Of a stretch of 64,000 bases of DNA, positions 46,426-55,305 are shown in pieces. The position numbers were made by a program, and so were the translations under genes. Within the stretch, counting starts at the first letter, position 1. The number at the start of each line of letters is the position of its first letter. The stretch is from Comamonas testosteroni (lineage in GTDB: Bacteria; Pseudomonadota; Gammaproteobacteria; Burkholderiales; Burkholderiaceae_C): positions 4,374,501-4,438,500 of the forward strand of contig NZ_CP129672.1 in assembly GCF_030505195.1 (NCBI RefSeq), in the 5' to 3' direction. A model generated the notes under the pieces. That model was not told the origin of the DNA. It searched no databases and was given only the letters and a program-made list of their open reading frames with translations.

Positions 46426-49400
46426 TCAGGTCGGCAGTCGATACAGCGTCCCGTTGAATGCCACGGCACCGCTGCCATGCAGCGCATCGAGCTGCGTCAG
46501 CACCAGCTCGCGTACCGGCGCGGTGACGGCGCTCAGGCCCAGCAGCCGGGCCACAGCGGTGGGCAGTTCCTCGCGCTGGCCGCCCAGGCTGGTTTTGAGG
46601 GCCTGGGCAATCGCTGCACGGATCTCGGCTGGCGGCAGGCAGTCGATGCGGCGCAGATTGGCCGAGCCTACCTCTGCGCGATTGCGCACCCGCACTGCTC
46701 GCCCCGGCAGGTCGAGAAACTCCCCGTCTGCGGCCAGTGCCTCATCGGCCAGCAGGGATTGCCGCGCCTGCTCCAGCGCATCGCGCACGCGGCTGCCGGC
46801 GCGTTGCAGGCCCCAGAGCGTACGCATGCGGGTGACCAGCTCGTCAAAATGTATCGGTCCTTCCAACTCCACTGCGCGGCGCATCAGCTGGGCCAGCTGC
46901 GCGGTGGATTGCTGATGCAGCTCTCCGGCGGGAACGGCAAAGCGGGCTTCCTGATAGAGGCTGTTGTCAGCGGCGGCGGCCGATTCCGTGTCGGCGCTGC
47001 CGGCATCGGACAGCGCTGCCCGTTCTACGACTTCTGTGGCGGCCTGTGATTGATGGGGGGCGATTGCCGGCTGAACTGGTTCGGCATCCTTGCGCTGCCT
47101 GGCCGCTTCGACGGCTGCCAGCACGCGCTCGGTCTGGGCGCGCGGCTGGCGGAACCAGTCACAGCCCCAGATGCGCAGCAGCGTCCAGCCCTGGCTCTCC
47201 AGCACCGACTGGCGCAGGCGGTCACGGTCGCGCGCGCTGCGGCTGTGGTGATAGCTCATGCCGTCGCACTCGATTCCGAGCAGATAGCGGCCCGGCTGCT
47301 CGGGGTCGACCACGGCCAGATCGATGAAAAAGCCCGCAATGCCGATCTGCGTCTGCAGCTGCAGACCCTGGGCCGTCAGCGCTTCATAAACATCTTCTTC
47401 GAGCGGCGACTCCAGATCGCGTCCGCTGACTCCGGCCAGTGCCAGCTGACCGGTGGCCGCGTATTGCAGGAATACCTTGAGCGCAGCCACGCCCTTGCCC
47501 TTGCCGCGTTCCAGATCGATATCGTCGGCGGTGATGGACGAAAACACCTCGCAGCGCTGCTTGGCGCGCGAGATCAGCACGTTCAGGCGGCGCTCGCCTC
47601 CGTCGGCACTCACCGGGCCGAAGCGCATGGGCAGATAGCCCTGCGCGTTGCGCGCATAGGCCACCGAGATGAAGATCACATCGCGCTCGTCGCCCTGCAC
47701 GTTTTCCAGGTTCTTGATGAAGAAGGGTTCGTTGGGATGGGCGACAAAAAAGGACTCGGCCTCGGGCTGCTGGCGACGCAGCAGTTCCAGCTCGTCCTGA
47801 ATGGCGACTTTTTGCTGCAGCGAGAAAGCGGCCACGCCCAGGCTGAGCTGCGGCGACTGCTGTGCGTGCTGCATGATGGCGCGAGCAATGGTCTGGGCCT
47901 CGATGCGGTTGACGCGGCTGGCGCCGCTGTCAAAACGGCCTTCAGGCAGATGGTGAAAGCGCAGCCCCATGCCCGAGCGGGCCGTGTAGGGGCTGGGCAC
48001 GACGTAAAGGCCGCTGTTGTAGAACTGCTGGTTGGACACCGCGATCAGCGACTGGTGGCGGCTGCGGTAGTGCCAGCGCAGCATGAGCTGGGGCATGCCC
48101 TTGGCCAGGCACAGGCTCAGGATGCTCTCCACATCGGCTGCTGTGGCGATGAGCTGGCTGGCGTCCCCATTCTCGTCCTCGTCGTCGAAGTCGTCCTGCT
48201 CGCTGGTCATGCGCGAGAAAAATCGCGTGGGCGGCAACTGCCGGTCATCGCCCACCACCACCAGTTGCCTGCAGCGGGCGATGGCGCCCAGCGCGTCCAC
48301 GGGCTCGATCTGGCTGGCCTCGTCAATCACCAGCAGATCGAACTCGACCGCACCAGGTTCCAGAAACTGGGCCACGGACAGCGGGCTCATCATGAACACG
48401 GGCTTGATGGCCTGGACGGCTTCGCCTGCGAGCTTGAACAGCTTGCGCAGGGGCATATGGCCGCGCTTGCGCGCAATCTCGCCATTGAGCACGCCAAGCG
48501 GGCCCATGCCGGATGCGCTGCGCGGAACCTGCTCGTAATGCGAGAGTGCCGACTGGGCGCGCGCGAGTTCGATGCGCTCCAGATCCAGCGCCCGGAACTG
48601 GCGCACCTTCTGGCTGTGCTGATCGCCGTTGAAAGCGACCAGCTCGGGGTGAGCCTGAGTGGCCTGACGCAGCAGCGCTTCGTAATAAGCGCGCTCGAGG
48701 CTGGCGGCCAGGGTATCTAGCGCAATGGATTCATTCTCGAGCTGCTGCACCAGGGGGGCCATGCCGGCTGTGCGCGCCTGCTCCCGGGTGGCATGGTAGG
48801 AGGTCCAGTCCAGCAAGGCGTTGGGCTCGGCGAGCCATTGCGCAAGGCGTTCGCCAAAGTCGGTCAGCGCAATGCGGGCCAGGTCGGGGGCGCCAAAGGC
48901 TTCCTGCGTATCGAGCTGGTAGCCGCTGAGCAAGCTCTGCGCAGAGTCCTCGAATGCCTGCAGCGATGCACTGGCCTTGGCGGCCAGGTCCGCGCAATGT
49001 GCGGGCGATGGCAACTGGGCATAGAGCTGGCGAAAGGCGGCACTGCGCCCCTGTCCGTCGGGGCCGGCCATCCAGCCCAGCACGGCCTGCAATTGCGTCC
49101 AGTTGCTTTGCTCGCCCAGCCACAGGCTGCCAAAGGCATCGGCTCCCTGGGCCTGCTGCTGGCTCAGGCTCTGGCGCAGTTGCTGGGCTTCGATCAGGCT
49201 GTCGAGCAGACTCAGTCGTTGTGCGCGCGAGCTCGGCAATGTCGTCTTGAGCTGGCCTTTGAGGCTGGCCATCGCTGCGCGGTAGCCGCTGTTGAAAATG
49301 CGAAACAGCGAGTCACCATGTGCCGCGATGCTCTGGCGTGGGGCGTTCCAGTCCGCCGTCCAGGCGGATTCGGCAAAGCTGCCGCGCAGGCTCTGTGCCT

Positions 49401-51222
49401 GCAGGCTGAACCGTGCGCCGCATTCCAGCAGTTTGCGCAACTGCTCCAGGCCCTGATCCCAGATGCTGCCGGCGACGGCCTGCCGGTCTATGGCGGGGGC
49501 ACTGGCGAGCTGCTGCGCCAACGTGATCTGCTCCAGCAGGGTCTGAATGGTTGGCGCTGCCGGCGCGCTCAGGGATTGCGCCAGCAGCTCCGCATCCTGC
49601 TGCAACCGGGCCAGCGTTGCTTGCAGCGCCGGCAGTTGCTGGGCGAATCGTTGTGCATCCAGCTTGAGTAGTGCCGGGTGGCATACGCCGCGCCACGGGT
49701 GCCCGGCCACCGGGCTCACCTTGGACGCCGCCTGGCGCAGCGCTTCGGCAATCTGCTGGCGTGAATGAAAGTCCTCGGGTGACCAGTTCTGTGCGCCTTG
49801 CAGCAAATCGGGCAGATGCGCGATCTGCACCGCATCCAGCCGCGCCAGCTGGCCCAGGATCTGGTAGGGCGTGAGTGCGCAGGGCGCGAGCGCCTGATGC
49901 ATGGTCCGGCTGTGCGAGTTCAGCTGCTGCTGCACGTTGCTCAGCTCATGGATGATTTGCTCGCGGTGCTCCACTCGAGGCCTGCCCAGATCGCGCGTGG
50001 CCTTGAGCTCCTCCAGCACCTTGCGCTTGTTGGCATGGTGGCTGTGCAGTTCCAGACAGGCGGGCCCAAGGCCCACGGCTTTGAGGCGGCGATTGACCAC
50101 CTCCAGCGCGGCCATCTTCTCCGAGATGAACAGCACTTTCTTGCCGTCGGCAATCGCCGCCGCAATCACGTTCGTGATGGTCTGGGACTTGCCCGTGCCC
50201 GGCGGGCCCTGAATGACCAGGTTTTCGCCGCGGCGCACGGCTTCGATGGCCAATGACTGCGAGCTGTCGGCATCGACCACGTGGCGCTGGCTGTCCACGG
50301 GGATCAACTGGTCCACATCGGCGTCTTCGGGGAACAGGTGTTCGCGTGCCTCGAAGCCGTCCTGCAGTGCGGCGGCAATCAGTGCCTGCCGCTCAAGCTG
50401 CTTTTCCGGCGGCCAGGTCGCAGTGTCCAGATCGCGGTACATCAGGAACTTGGCAAAGCTGAAAAAGCCCAGCGTCATGGCGTCGGGCAACACCTGCCAG
50501 CCGGGCTGGGCTGCTGCCATCGTGGCGACCGCGGCCAGGTAGGCGCGGGGGGCGAAGTCGTCGCCAGCATTGAATTCGGGCAGCTCCAGGCCGAAGTCGG
50601 CCTTGAGCTTGGCGGCCAGCGACAGGTTCTCCGCCGCATCCTCCTGTAGCCATGACAGGGTGAAGCGCTCGGCCGCGCTTTTGCGCTCCAGTGCCACGGG
50701 CAGCAGAATCAGCGGCGCAAAACGCGGCTTGTCGGGGGCATTGCGGTCGAACCACTGCAGCTGACCCAGCGCCAGAAACAGGATGTTGACACCCTGTTCC
50801 TCGATGAAGGTACGGGCATCGGAATACATGTCCAGCAGCCGGCGCTGCAGCTTCTCGCTGGACAGGCGCGTCTGCAGTTTCAGGTCGCGATGGCGCTGGG
50901 CCACACCGCGCGCATCGAGCTGCTCGTCGACGCTTTCTTCGGGCTGGGGCAGGGCGAGGGCGGTCTGTGTCTCTTGGGCCTCTGATGGGTCTGCGGCCGC
51001 TTGCTGCTCCTCGGCCTTTGCCGGCGCAAAGCTCATGGCCTTGCTTTCGCCCGCCAGCAGGCGATAGACCTCTTCCGTGCGTTCATCCGCAAAATGCAGC
51101 ACGCGTGCCGTGGCGGCCTGAGGCAGGCTCAGCAGCCGGTTGCGTGTGGAGAGGTCCAGCAGCGCCTGGCGGCTTTTTTCGAGCTGGCGGGTGATGAGGG
51201 CAAAATTCGAGTCTGCGTGCAT
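46426..51222 (-). CDS. DUF4011 - SF1 helicase - Vsr/MTES_1575-like nuclease - DUF3320 protein
   Basis: A 1598-residue single-chain protein. Residues 12-200 are DUF4011-like (LLDLSTRNRLLSLP). The SF1 helicase has Walker A GPPGTGKS at 339-346, VIDEASQIEP at 965-974, GDDRQLPP at 991-998 and the RLNVLISRAK motif near 1212-1221. A 600-residue insert separates the first two motifs. Residues about 1270-1370 form a Vsr/MTES_1575-type endonuclease, with D1301, E1318 and D1320 as candidate metal ligands. DUF3320 follows at about 1440-1490. This architecture is seen in bacterial defence islands (a helicase-nuclease of the Hhe type, as I recall). No methylase or other defence gene is adjacent. All motifs appear intact, so it is probably active. 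Confidence 0.9.
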   Translation of the reverse strand: MHADSNFALITRQLEKSRQALLDLSTRNRLLSLPQAATARVLHFADERTEEVYRLLAGESKAMSFAPAKAEEQQAAADPSEAQETQTALALPQPEESVDEQLDARGVAQRHRDLKLQTRLSSEKLQRRLLDMYSDARTFIEEQGVNILFLALGQLQWFDRNAPDKPRFAPLILLPVALERKSAAERFTLSWLQEDAAENLSLAAKLKADFGLELPEFNAGDDFAPRAYLAAVATMAAAQPGWQVLPDAMTLGFFSFAKFLMYRDLDTATWPPEKQLERQALIAAALQDGFEAREHLFPEDADVDQLIPVDSQRHVVDADSSQSLAIEAVRRGENLVIQGPPGTGKSQTITNVIAAAIADGKKVLFISEKMAALEVVNRRLKAVGLGPACLELHSHHANKRKVLEELKATRDLGRPRVEHREQIIHELSNVQQQLNSHSRTMHQALAPCALTPYQILGQLARLDAVQIAHLPDLLQGAQNWSPEDFHSRQQIAEALRQAASKVSPVAGHPWRGVCHPALLKLDAQRFAQQLPALQATLARLQQDAELLAQSLSAPAAPTIQTLLEQITLAQQLASAPAIDRQAVAGSIWDQGLEQLRKLLECGARFSLQAQSLRGSFAESAWTADWNAPRQSIAAHGDSLFRIFNSGYRAAMASLKGQLKTTLPSSRAQRLSLLDSLIEAQQLRQSLSQQQAQGADAFGSLWLGEQSNWTQLQAVLGWMAGPDGQGRSAAFRQLYAQLPSPAHCADLAAKASASLQAFEDSAQSLLSGYQLDTQEAFGAPDLARIALTDFGERLAQWLAEPNALLDWTSYHATREQARTAGMAPLVQQLENESIALDTLAASLERAYYEALLRQATQAHPELVAFNGDQHSQKVRQFRALDLERIELARAQSALSHYEQVPRSASGMGPLGVLNGEIARKRGHMPLRKLFKLAGEAVQAIKPVFMMSPLSVAQFLEPGAVEFDLLVIDEASQIEPVDALGAIARCRQLVVVGDDRQLPPTRFFSRMTSEQDDFDDEDENGDASQLIATAADVESILSLCLAKGMPQLMLRWHYRSRHQSLIAVSNQQFYNSGLYVVPSPYTARSGMGLRFHHLPEGRFDSGASRVNRIEAQTIARAIMQHAQQSPQLSLGVAAFSLQQKVAIQDELELLRRQQPEAESFFVAHPNEPFFIKNLENVQGDERDVIFISVAYARNAQGYLPMRFGPVSADGGERRLNVLISRAKQRCEVFSSITADDIDLERGKGKGVAALKVFLQYAATGQLALAGVSGRDLESPLEEDVYEALTAQGLQLQTQIGIAGFFIDLAVVDPEQPGRYLLGIECDGMSYHHSRSARDRDRLRQSVLESQGWTLLRIWGCDWFRQPRAQTERVLAAVEAARQRKDAEPVQPAIAPHQSQAATEVVERAALSDAGSADTESAAAADNSLYQEARFAVPAGELHQQSTAQLAQLMRRAVELEGPIHFDELVTRMRTLWGLQRAGSRVRDALEQARQSLLADEALAADGEFLDLPGRAVRVRNRAEVGSANLRRIDCLPPAEIRAAIAQALKTSLGGQREELPTAVARLLGLSAVTAPVRELVLTQLDALHGSGAVAFNGTLYRLPT

Positions 51223-51329
51223 GGGGCATCAAAAAGCACAGTGAGCTGGCACTTTAGCGTGCTCCCTGGTGCTGATGATGCGGATTGGCAATGTGCGCAC
51301 TGCGGTTCTGTACCCGTTTTACAAATTGG

Positions 51330-51833
51330 TCACAGTTTCCAGCCGAACTCGAGCGCAATGAAAGCCGAGCATTGGCCGCAGGTCTTCGGTGCAGCGCGGA
51401 CCGTAACGCTGTAGCGCTCCCCCTGCCAGCGCACCAGGGCTCCTGCGGCCGCCATGACGGGGCGTGTGTAGTTGGTGCGCAAACCGGCATAGACGCCAGA
51501 GTGCAGATTGCCAAAAGTCAGCGGCGTGTACTCGCCTATGGCGTAGGTGCTCCAGCGGTCGATGCTGTTGCGATAGAAGCCGGCCTGCACGGAGAAATCG
51601 CTGGAAAACTCTCGTCTGATACCAAGACCCAGGTTTTCCTCGTTCCATTTCTTGCCATGTTGCCTTTCGCTGAAATGATGGCTGACGGTGTGCAGGTTGA
51701 TATGCCAGGCACCTGCAGATTGGCTGGCCTGAGCAGGTTGATTGACCTCGGCAGTCTGGTTGGCTTCATCGGCCTGAGCTGCGGAGCAGGCAATGACGAT
51801 GGTCAATCCTGCCAGTGCTTTTAACGATTTCAT
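51330..51833 (-). CDS. Outer-membrane-like beta-barrel protein, uncharacterised
   Basis: A 167-residue exported protein. A signal peptide (MKSLKALAGLTIVIACSAAQA) is followed by a Gln/Ala-rich linker and then alternating beta strands with aromatic ends, finishing in FIALEFGWKL, a typical outer-membrane barrel terminus. HHFSERQHGKKWNEENLGLGI stands out and is like a motif found in small PagP/acyl-hydrolase-like barrels, but the resemblance is weak. The upstream leader is strikingly AT-rich with an inverted repeat, suggesting regulated expression. Confidence 0.65.
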   Translation of the reverse strand: MKSLKALAGLTIVIACSAAQADEANQTAEVNQPAQASQSAGAWHINLHTVSHHFSERQHGKKWNEENLGLGIRREFSSDFSVQAGFYRNSIDRWSTYAIGEYTPLTFGNLHSGVYAGLRTNYTRPVMAAAGALVRWQGERYSVTVRAAPKTCGQCSAFIALEFGWKL

Positions 51834-51930
51834 TGCCGTTCCCCCCCTGCATCGCTTCACAGGCGCATGCAGACAGGTCAGTGACATCCTTGGCTCGCAT
51901 TCGCAGCGAGGGCAAGGGACCAAGCTTACC

Positions 51931-51949
51931 AATTTCTATTTAAGAAATT
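51931..51949. promoter_or_regulatory. Inverted repeat in the outer-membrane gene leader
   Basis: AATTTCT and AGAAATT form perfect 7-bp arms around ATTTA, about 100 bases before the start codon. It may be an operator. Confidence 0.5.
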
Positions 51950-52131
51950 CATGTAAACCATGTTTCTCAATGTCTTTGACTATCGTGTTTTGCGATGTAG
52001 GAATAGCTCTTATCTATCGGTGATTAAATTCCAATTTGATTGATGAAGATTCGGAGATTTCGCTGTCGAAAAAGTGGAAGGAGGGGCGCGGCTGCGTCCG
52101 GCTTGGTTGAAGGCGCTCTCTGTCAGACGCA

Positions 52132-52155
52132 AAAAGGCCGCATGGGCGGCCTTTT
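52132..52155 (-). terminator. Terminator after rhlE
   Basis: AAAAGGCCGC pairs with GCGGCCTTTT around ATGG. On the minus strand it follows the rhlE stop by about 40 bases and ends in TTTTT. Confidence 0.88.
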
Positions 52156-52196
52156 GATGAACTTAGGCGAGGGAGTCTCGGCCTTGTTGGCAGAGC

Positions 52197-53492
52197 TCAA
52201 TCGCCTGGCTGCTGCTTTGCAGCGGCAGCTGCAGCGCGCAGCTTGTCTTTCTTGCTGGGTCTGCGGCCCTTGATACCGCCGTTGCCATCCTGTGCGACGG
52301 GAGGTGGCGGCACTTCTTCGGTGGGCTCGAAGCCTTCAATCTGTTCCAGTGCAATGTCTAGCTGGTTGCGTTTGCAGATCAGCTCCCAGTGCGCAGTTTC
52401 TGCGGGTGGAACAAAAGTGATGGCGGCTCCCGCATGCCCGGCGCGACCCGTGCGGCCAATTCTATGAATATAGTCGGCGGGCGAGCGTGGCAGGTCGTAG
52501 TTGATGACCGTGGGCAGCTGCGCAATATCAATGCCGCGTGAGGCCAGGTCGGTGGTGATCAGCAGCTGCCAGCGCTTGGCCTTGAACTGTTCGAGCACAT
52601 CCTTGCGCGCACCCTGGCTCATATCGCCGTGGAAGGTGGTGGCGAAGATGCCTGCCTTGTAGAGCTTGTCGGCCATCATTTCGGCGGTGTGGCGCTTGGC
52701 GACAAAGACCAGCGCGCGCTCCCACTCGGGTTGGCCTTCGCCATCCTTGACCAGCTGGCGCAGCAGCTGGGTGCGGCGGGTGCTGTCCACGGCAATGGCG
52801 CGCTGGCTGATGCTCTCGGGGCTGGCCGAATGCTCGGCGGCCTGGTCGGCATCGACCTGCACGCGAACGGGGTCATGCAGCAGGCGGGCGGCCAGCGCCT
52901 CCACGTTCTGCGGGAAGGTGGCCGAGAACAGCAGGGTCTGGCGCTTGGCGGGCAGCAGGGCCAGCACGCGGTTGAGTTCCTCGGCAAAGCCCTGGTCCAG
53001 CAGGCGATCGGCCTCGTCCAGCACCAGATGCTGCACCGCATTCAGGCGCACGGCGTTGTTTTCCACCAGATCCAGCAGGCGGCCCGGCGTGGCGACCAGA
53101 AAGTCGGCGCTGCCACGCAGCTGCATCATCTGCGGGTTGATGGAGACACCGCCATAGACCACGCGGCTGCGTGGTTGCTCACGCAGTTTGCGTGTGATGT
53201 CGCTCAGGCTTTCATGAACCTGCAGGGCCAGCTCGCGCGTGGGCACCAGAATCAAGGTGGCCAGCGGCCGCACAAAGCCGGTGTGGCCGCGCTTTTGCGC
53301 CAGCCAGGCCTGCAGCAGGGGCAGCAGATAGGCCATGGTCTTGCCCGAGCCCGTGGGCGCGCAGGCCCAGAGATCGCGCCCGGCCAGCACGGCGGGGATG
53401 GCCTCGGTCTGAATCGGCGTTGCGTCGCGCAGACCCAGATCAAGTGTGGCATCCAGAAGCTCGGCGCGCAGGCCTAGTGGGGCAAAAGACAT
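52197..53492 (-). CDS. rhlE: DEAD-box ATP-dependent RNA helicase
   Basis: A 431-residue DEAD-box helicase. Motif I is ACAPTGSGKT, motif II VLDEADRLLD, motif III LLFSATF and motif VI HRIGRTGRAG, with a Q motif near the N-terminus (PIQTEAIPAVLAG). The C-terminal tail after about 395 is basic and rich in Lys, Arg, Ala and Gln (KGRRPSKKDKLRAAAAAAK), typical of RhlE. It unwinds RNA in ribosome assembly or decay. The ATG at 53492 matches the family start MSFAPLGL; an upstream in-frame ATG at 53525 would add 11 residues. Confidence 0.93.
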   Translation of the reverse strand: MSFAPLGLRAELLDATLDLGLRDATPIQTEAIPAVLAGRDLWACAPTGSGKTMAYLLPLLQAWLAQKRGHTGFVRPLATLILVPTRELALQVHESLSDITRKLREQPRSRVVYGGVSINPQMMQLRGSADFLVATPGRLLDLVENNAVRLNAVQHLVLDEADRLLDQGFAEELNRVLALLPAKRQTLLFSATFPQNVEALAARLLHDPVRVQVDADQAAEHSASPESISQRAIAVDSTRRTQLLRQLVKDGEGQPEWERALVFVAKRHTAEMMADKLYKAGIFATTFHGDMSQGARKDVLEQFKAKRWQLLITTDLASRGIDIAQLPTVINYDLPRSPADYIHRIGRTGRAGHAGAAITFVPPAETAHWELICKRNQLDIALEQIEGFEPTEEVPPPPVAQDGNGGIKGRRPSKKDKLRAAAAAAKQQPGD

Positions 53493-53617
53493 AGAAGAAT
53501 CAATAGCGGTGTGCAGGAGGCGCATTGTGCGGGAATTGCCGCGTCGCAGCGGGGCGCAGGGACAAGCACGGCGGCAGGCTACATTCGGAGGATTTCAACC
53601 CTAGAGGAGCGCAAGCC

Positions 53618-54613
53618 ATGATTCAGGCCACGCATCAAGCCATTGTCATGACGGAGTACGGAGGCCCCGAGGTCCTGAAGATCGCCTCGGTCGCTTCGCA
53701 GCCACTGGAGGCCGCTCAGGTGCGCGTGCGGCACACGCGCATTGGCGTGAACTTTCACGATATCTATGTGCGCTCGGGTCTTTACAAGACGCTGGCGCTG
53801 CCGGGCACGCCCGGCATCGAAGCCGTGGGGGTGGTGGCTGAAGTGGGGGAGGGCGTGACTCGCTTCAGGCCTGGAGACCGGGTCTGCTATGTCTCTGGCG
53901 CCTATTCCATCTACGCCGCCGAGCGCGTGATTGCGCACGACGAACTGATGGCCGTGCCCGATGACCTCAGCGACGCGCTGGTCGCCTCCAGCCTGCTGCG
54001 CGGGCTGACGGCCGATGTGCTGCTGCACCGGGTGGCCAGGGTCAGCCAGGGCTCGCGGATTCTCGTGCAGGCCGCCGGTGGCGGCATGGGGCAGATTCTG
54101 AGCCAGTGGGCCACGCAGCTGGGGGCCATGGTGATCGGCACGGCAGGCAGCGATGCCACGGCCAGGAAAGCCGATCAGGCCGGTTGTGTGGAGGTGATCC
54201 GCTATCGCGGCACGGGCGCCCAGGATGTGGCCGCGCGTGTGCAGCAGCTGACCGGCGGCGAAGGCGTGGAGGTGGCTTATGACGGCGTGGGCAAGGACAG
54301 CTTCGACGCCTCGCTGGCCAGTCTGGGCATCGGCGGCCAATTGGTGATGTACGGGCAGTCTTCCGGCCCGGTGCCGCCGCTGGAGATTGCGCGTCTGGCC
54401 GCGAAGTCGAACGGCGTATGCCGGCCCATGGTGTTTCACTTCGTCAAAAAGCCCAAAGAGCGCGATGCCATGGCCGCGCGCCTGTTCGAGGCGCTGCGCA
54501 AAAAGCATTTCCGCATGGGCGAGCCGCAGGAGTTTGCACTGGCCGATGCCGCGCAGGCCCACCGGCAATTGGAGGCGCATGGCGCCCAGCAGCCCATCTT
54601 GCTTGTGCCCTGA
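53618..54613 (+). CDS. NADPH:quinone oxidoreductase, zinc-independent MDR family
   Basis: A 331-residue medium-chain dehydrogenase/reductase without zinc ligands. The early YGGPEVLK and GVNFHDIYVRSGLY segments and the nucleotide motif VQAAGGGMGQILSQWA are those of QOR/CryZ-type quinone reductases. It reduces quinones with NADPH by one or two electrons. The ATG at 53618 has AGAGGAG upstream. It is divergent from rhlE. Confidence 0.88.
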   Translation: MIQATHQAIVMTEYGGPEVLKIASVASQPLEAAQVRVRHTRIGVNFHDIYVRSGLYKTLALPGTPGIEAVGVVAEVGEGVTRFRPGDRVCYVSGAYSIYAAERVIAHDELMAVPDDLSDALVASSLLRGLTADVLLHRVARVSQGSRILVQAAGGGMGQILSQWATQLGAMVIGTAGSDATARKADQAGCVEVIRYRGTGAQDVAARVQQLTGGEGVEVAYDGVGKDSFDASLASLGIGGQLVMYGQSSGPVPPLEIARLAAKSNGVCRPMVFHFVKKPKERDAMAARLFEALRKKHFRMGEPQEFALADAAQAHRQLEAHGAQQPILLVP

Positions 54614-54637
54614 CGGGGGCTGCCCGTGCTAGCGGTC

Positions 54638-55042
54638 TTACTGCGCGCCGGCTTGGGGTCGGGGCAGATAGACCTCGCGCCACAGGCTGACTTTTTCGTG
54701 TTCGTCAAAGCGCATGAGCAGCATGGCGACAAAGTGCTGGGTGCTGTCATCGGTCTTGGTGATGCAGACTTCCATGGAAAAGACCACCGAGTCCTCGTCG
54801 GCTGTGGCGTGCTGGATGGTGTAGCGAATGCCTTGCATGTCCTGCTTCATGCCTTCGAGAAACTCGCGATAGCTCTCGAGGTTGGCCGCATAGTGGCGGC
54901 CATTGGGCTCGACCACGAATTGCTCGGCAAAGCACTCGGCGACCTGCTCGCGGCTCAGCGTGGTGTGGCGGTTCAGGTGGCGTTGGTTCCAGCCCAGCAC
55001 GGCGTGGGCCAGCTCCAGATTGCGTTGTCTTTGTGCATGCAT
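54638..55042 (-). CDS. SnoaL-like (NTF2-fold) protein
   Basis: A 134-residue NTF2-fold protein with the alternating helix-sheet pattern of SnoaL/ketosteroid isomerase-like enzymes (FVVEPNGRHYAANLESYREF, later EVCITKTDDSTQHFVAMLLMRFDEHEKVSLWREVY). Such proteins include isomerases, hydratases and binding proteins; none is assigned. It is convergent with the quinone reductase gene. The ATG at 55042 follows an AT-rich leader. Confidence 0.75.
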   Translation of the reverse strand: MHAQRQRNLELAHAVLGWNQRHLNRHTTLSREQVAECFAEQFVVEPNGRHYAANLESYREFLEGMKQDMQGIRYTIQHATADEDSVVFSMEVCITKTDDSTQHFVAMLLMRFDEHEKVSLWREVYLPRPQAGAQ

Positions 55043-55113
55043 GAAGAGCAGTATAGAAGAGCCGATTCCGGGTCTGATCGGTATTTCTGACTCGGATTGA
55101 TTAATGAATTTTT

Positions 55114-55193
55114 ATAGCAGATAGCGCATGCTATCAAAGGATTTCATGGTGATTTCAATCTGAAATCGATATAGGTAATGCGCAAGCAGCTAT
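55114..55193. repeat. Short intergenic inverted-repeat element (copy 3)
   Basis: ATAGC (55114-55118) pairs with GCTAT (55189-55193), and GCGCAT (55124-55129) with ATGCGC (55178-55183). Its right end TGCGCAAGCAGCTATG matches copy 2 at 15 of 16 bases. Confidence 0.62.
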
Positions 55194-55228
55194 GGTTTTT
55201 GTCAGGTGCCGAGATTGCCGGTTCACGT

Positions 55229-55265
55229 AAAAAAGCCCGCGGACTTTGCAGTCTGCGGGCTTTTT
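55229..55265 (-). terminator. Terminator after gltA
   Basis: GCCCGC plus GACT pair with AGTC plus GCGGGC around TTGC, with A and T runs on both sides. On the minus strand it lies 40 bases past the gltA stop. Confidence 0.85.
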
Positions 55266-55305
55266 GCCACCCTGAGACCCGGAAATCCGGGCCTGGGCGT
55301 GCCGA

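Larger units (their letters stand above)
51834..52196. other. Intergenic region with an AT-rich island
   Basis: No gene is supported. From about 51925 to 52070 the base composition is clearly richer in A and T than the flanks and includes the inverted repeat at 51931-51949. Position 52132-52155 is the rhlE terminator. The region probably holds the promoter of the minus-strand outer-membrane protein gene. Confidence 0.65.

Noticed and set aside
45825..51222. Two-gene defence system made of the four-helix membrane protein and the helicase-nuclease
   Set aside because: The genes are convergent and separated by a perfect bidirectional terminator, so there is no operon support.
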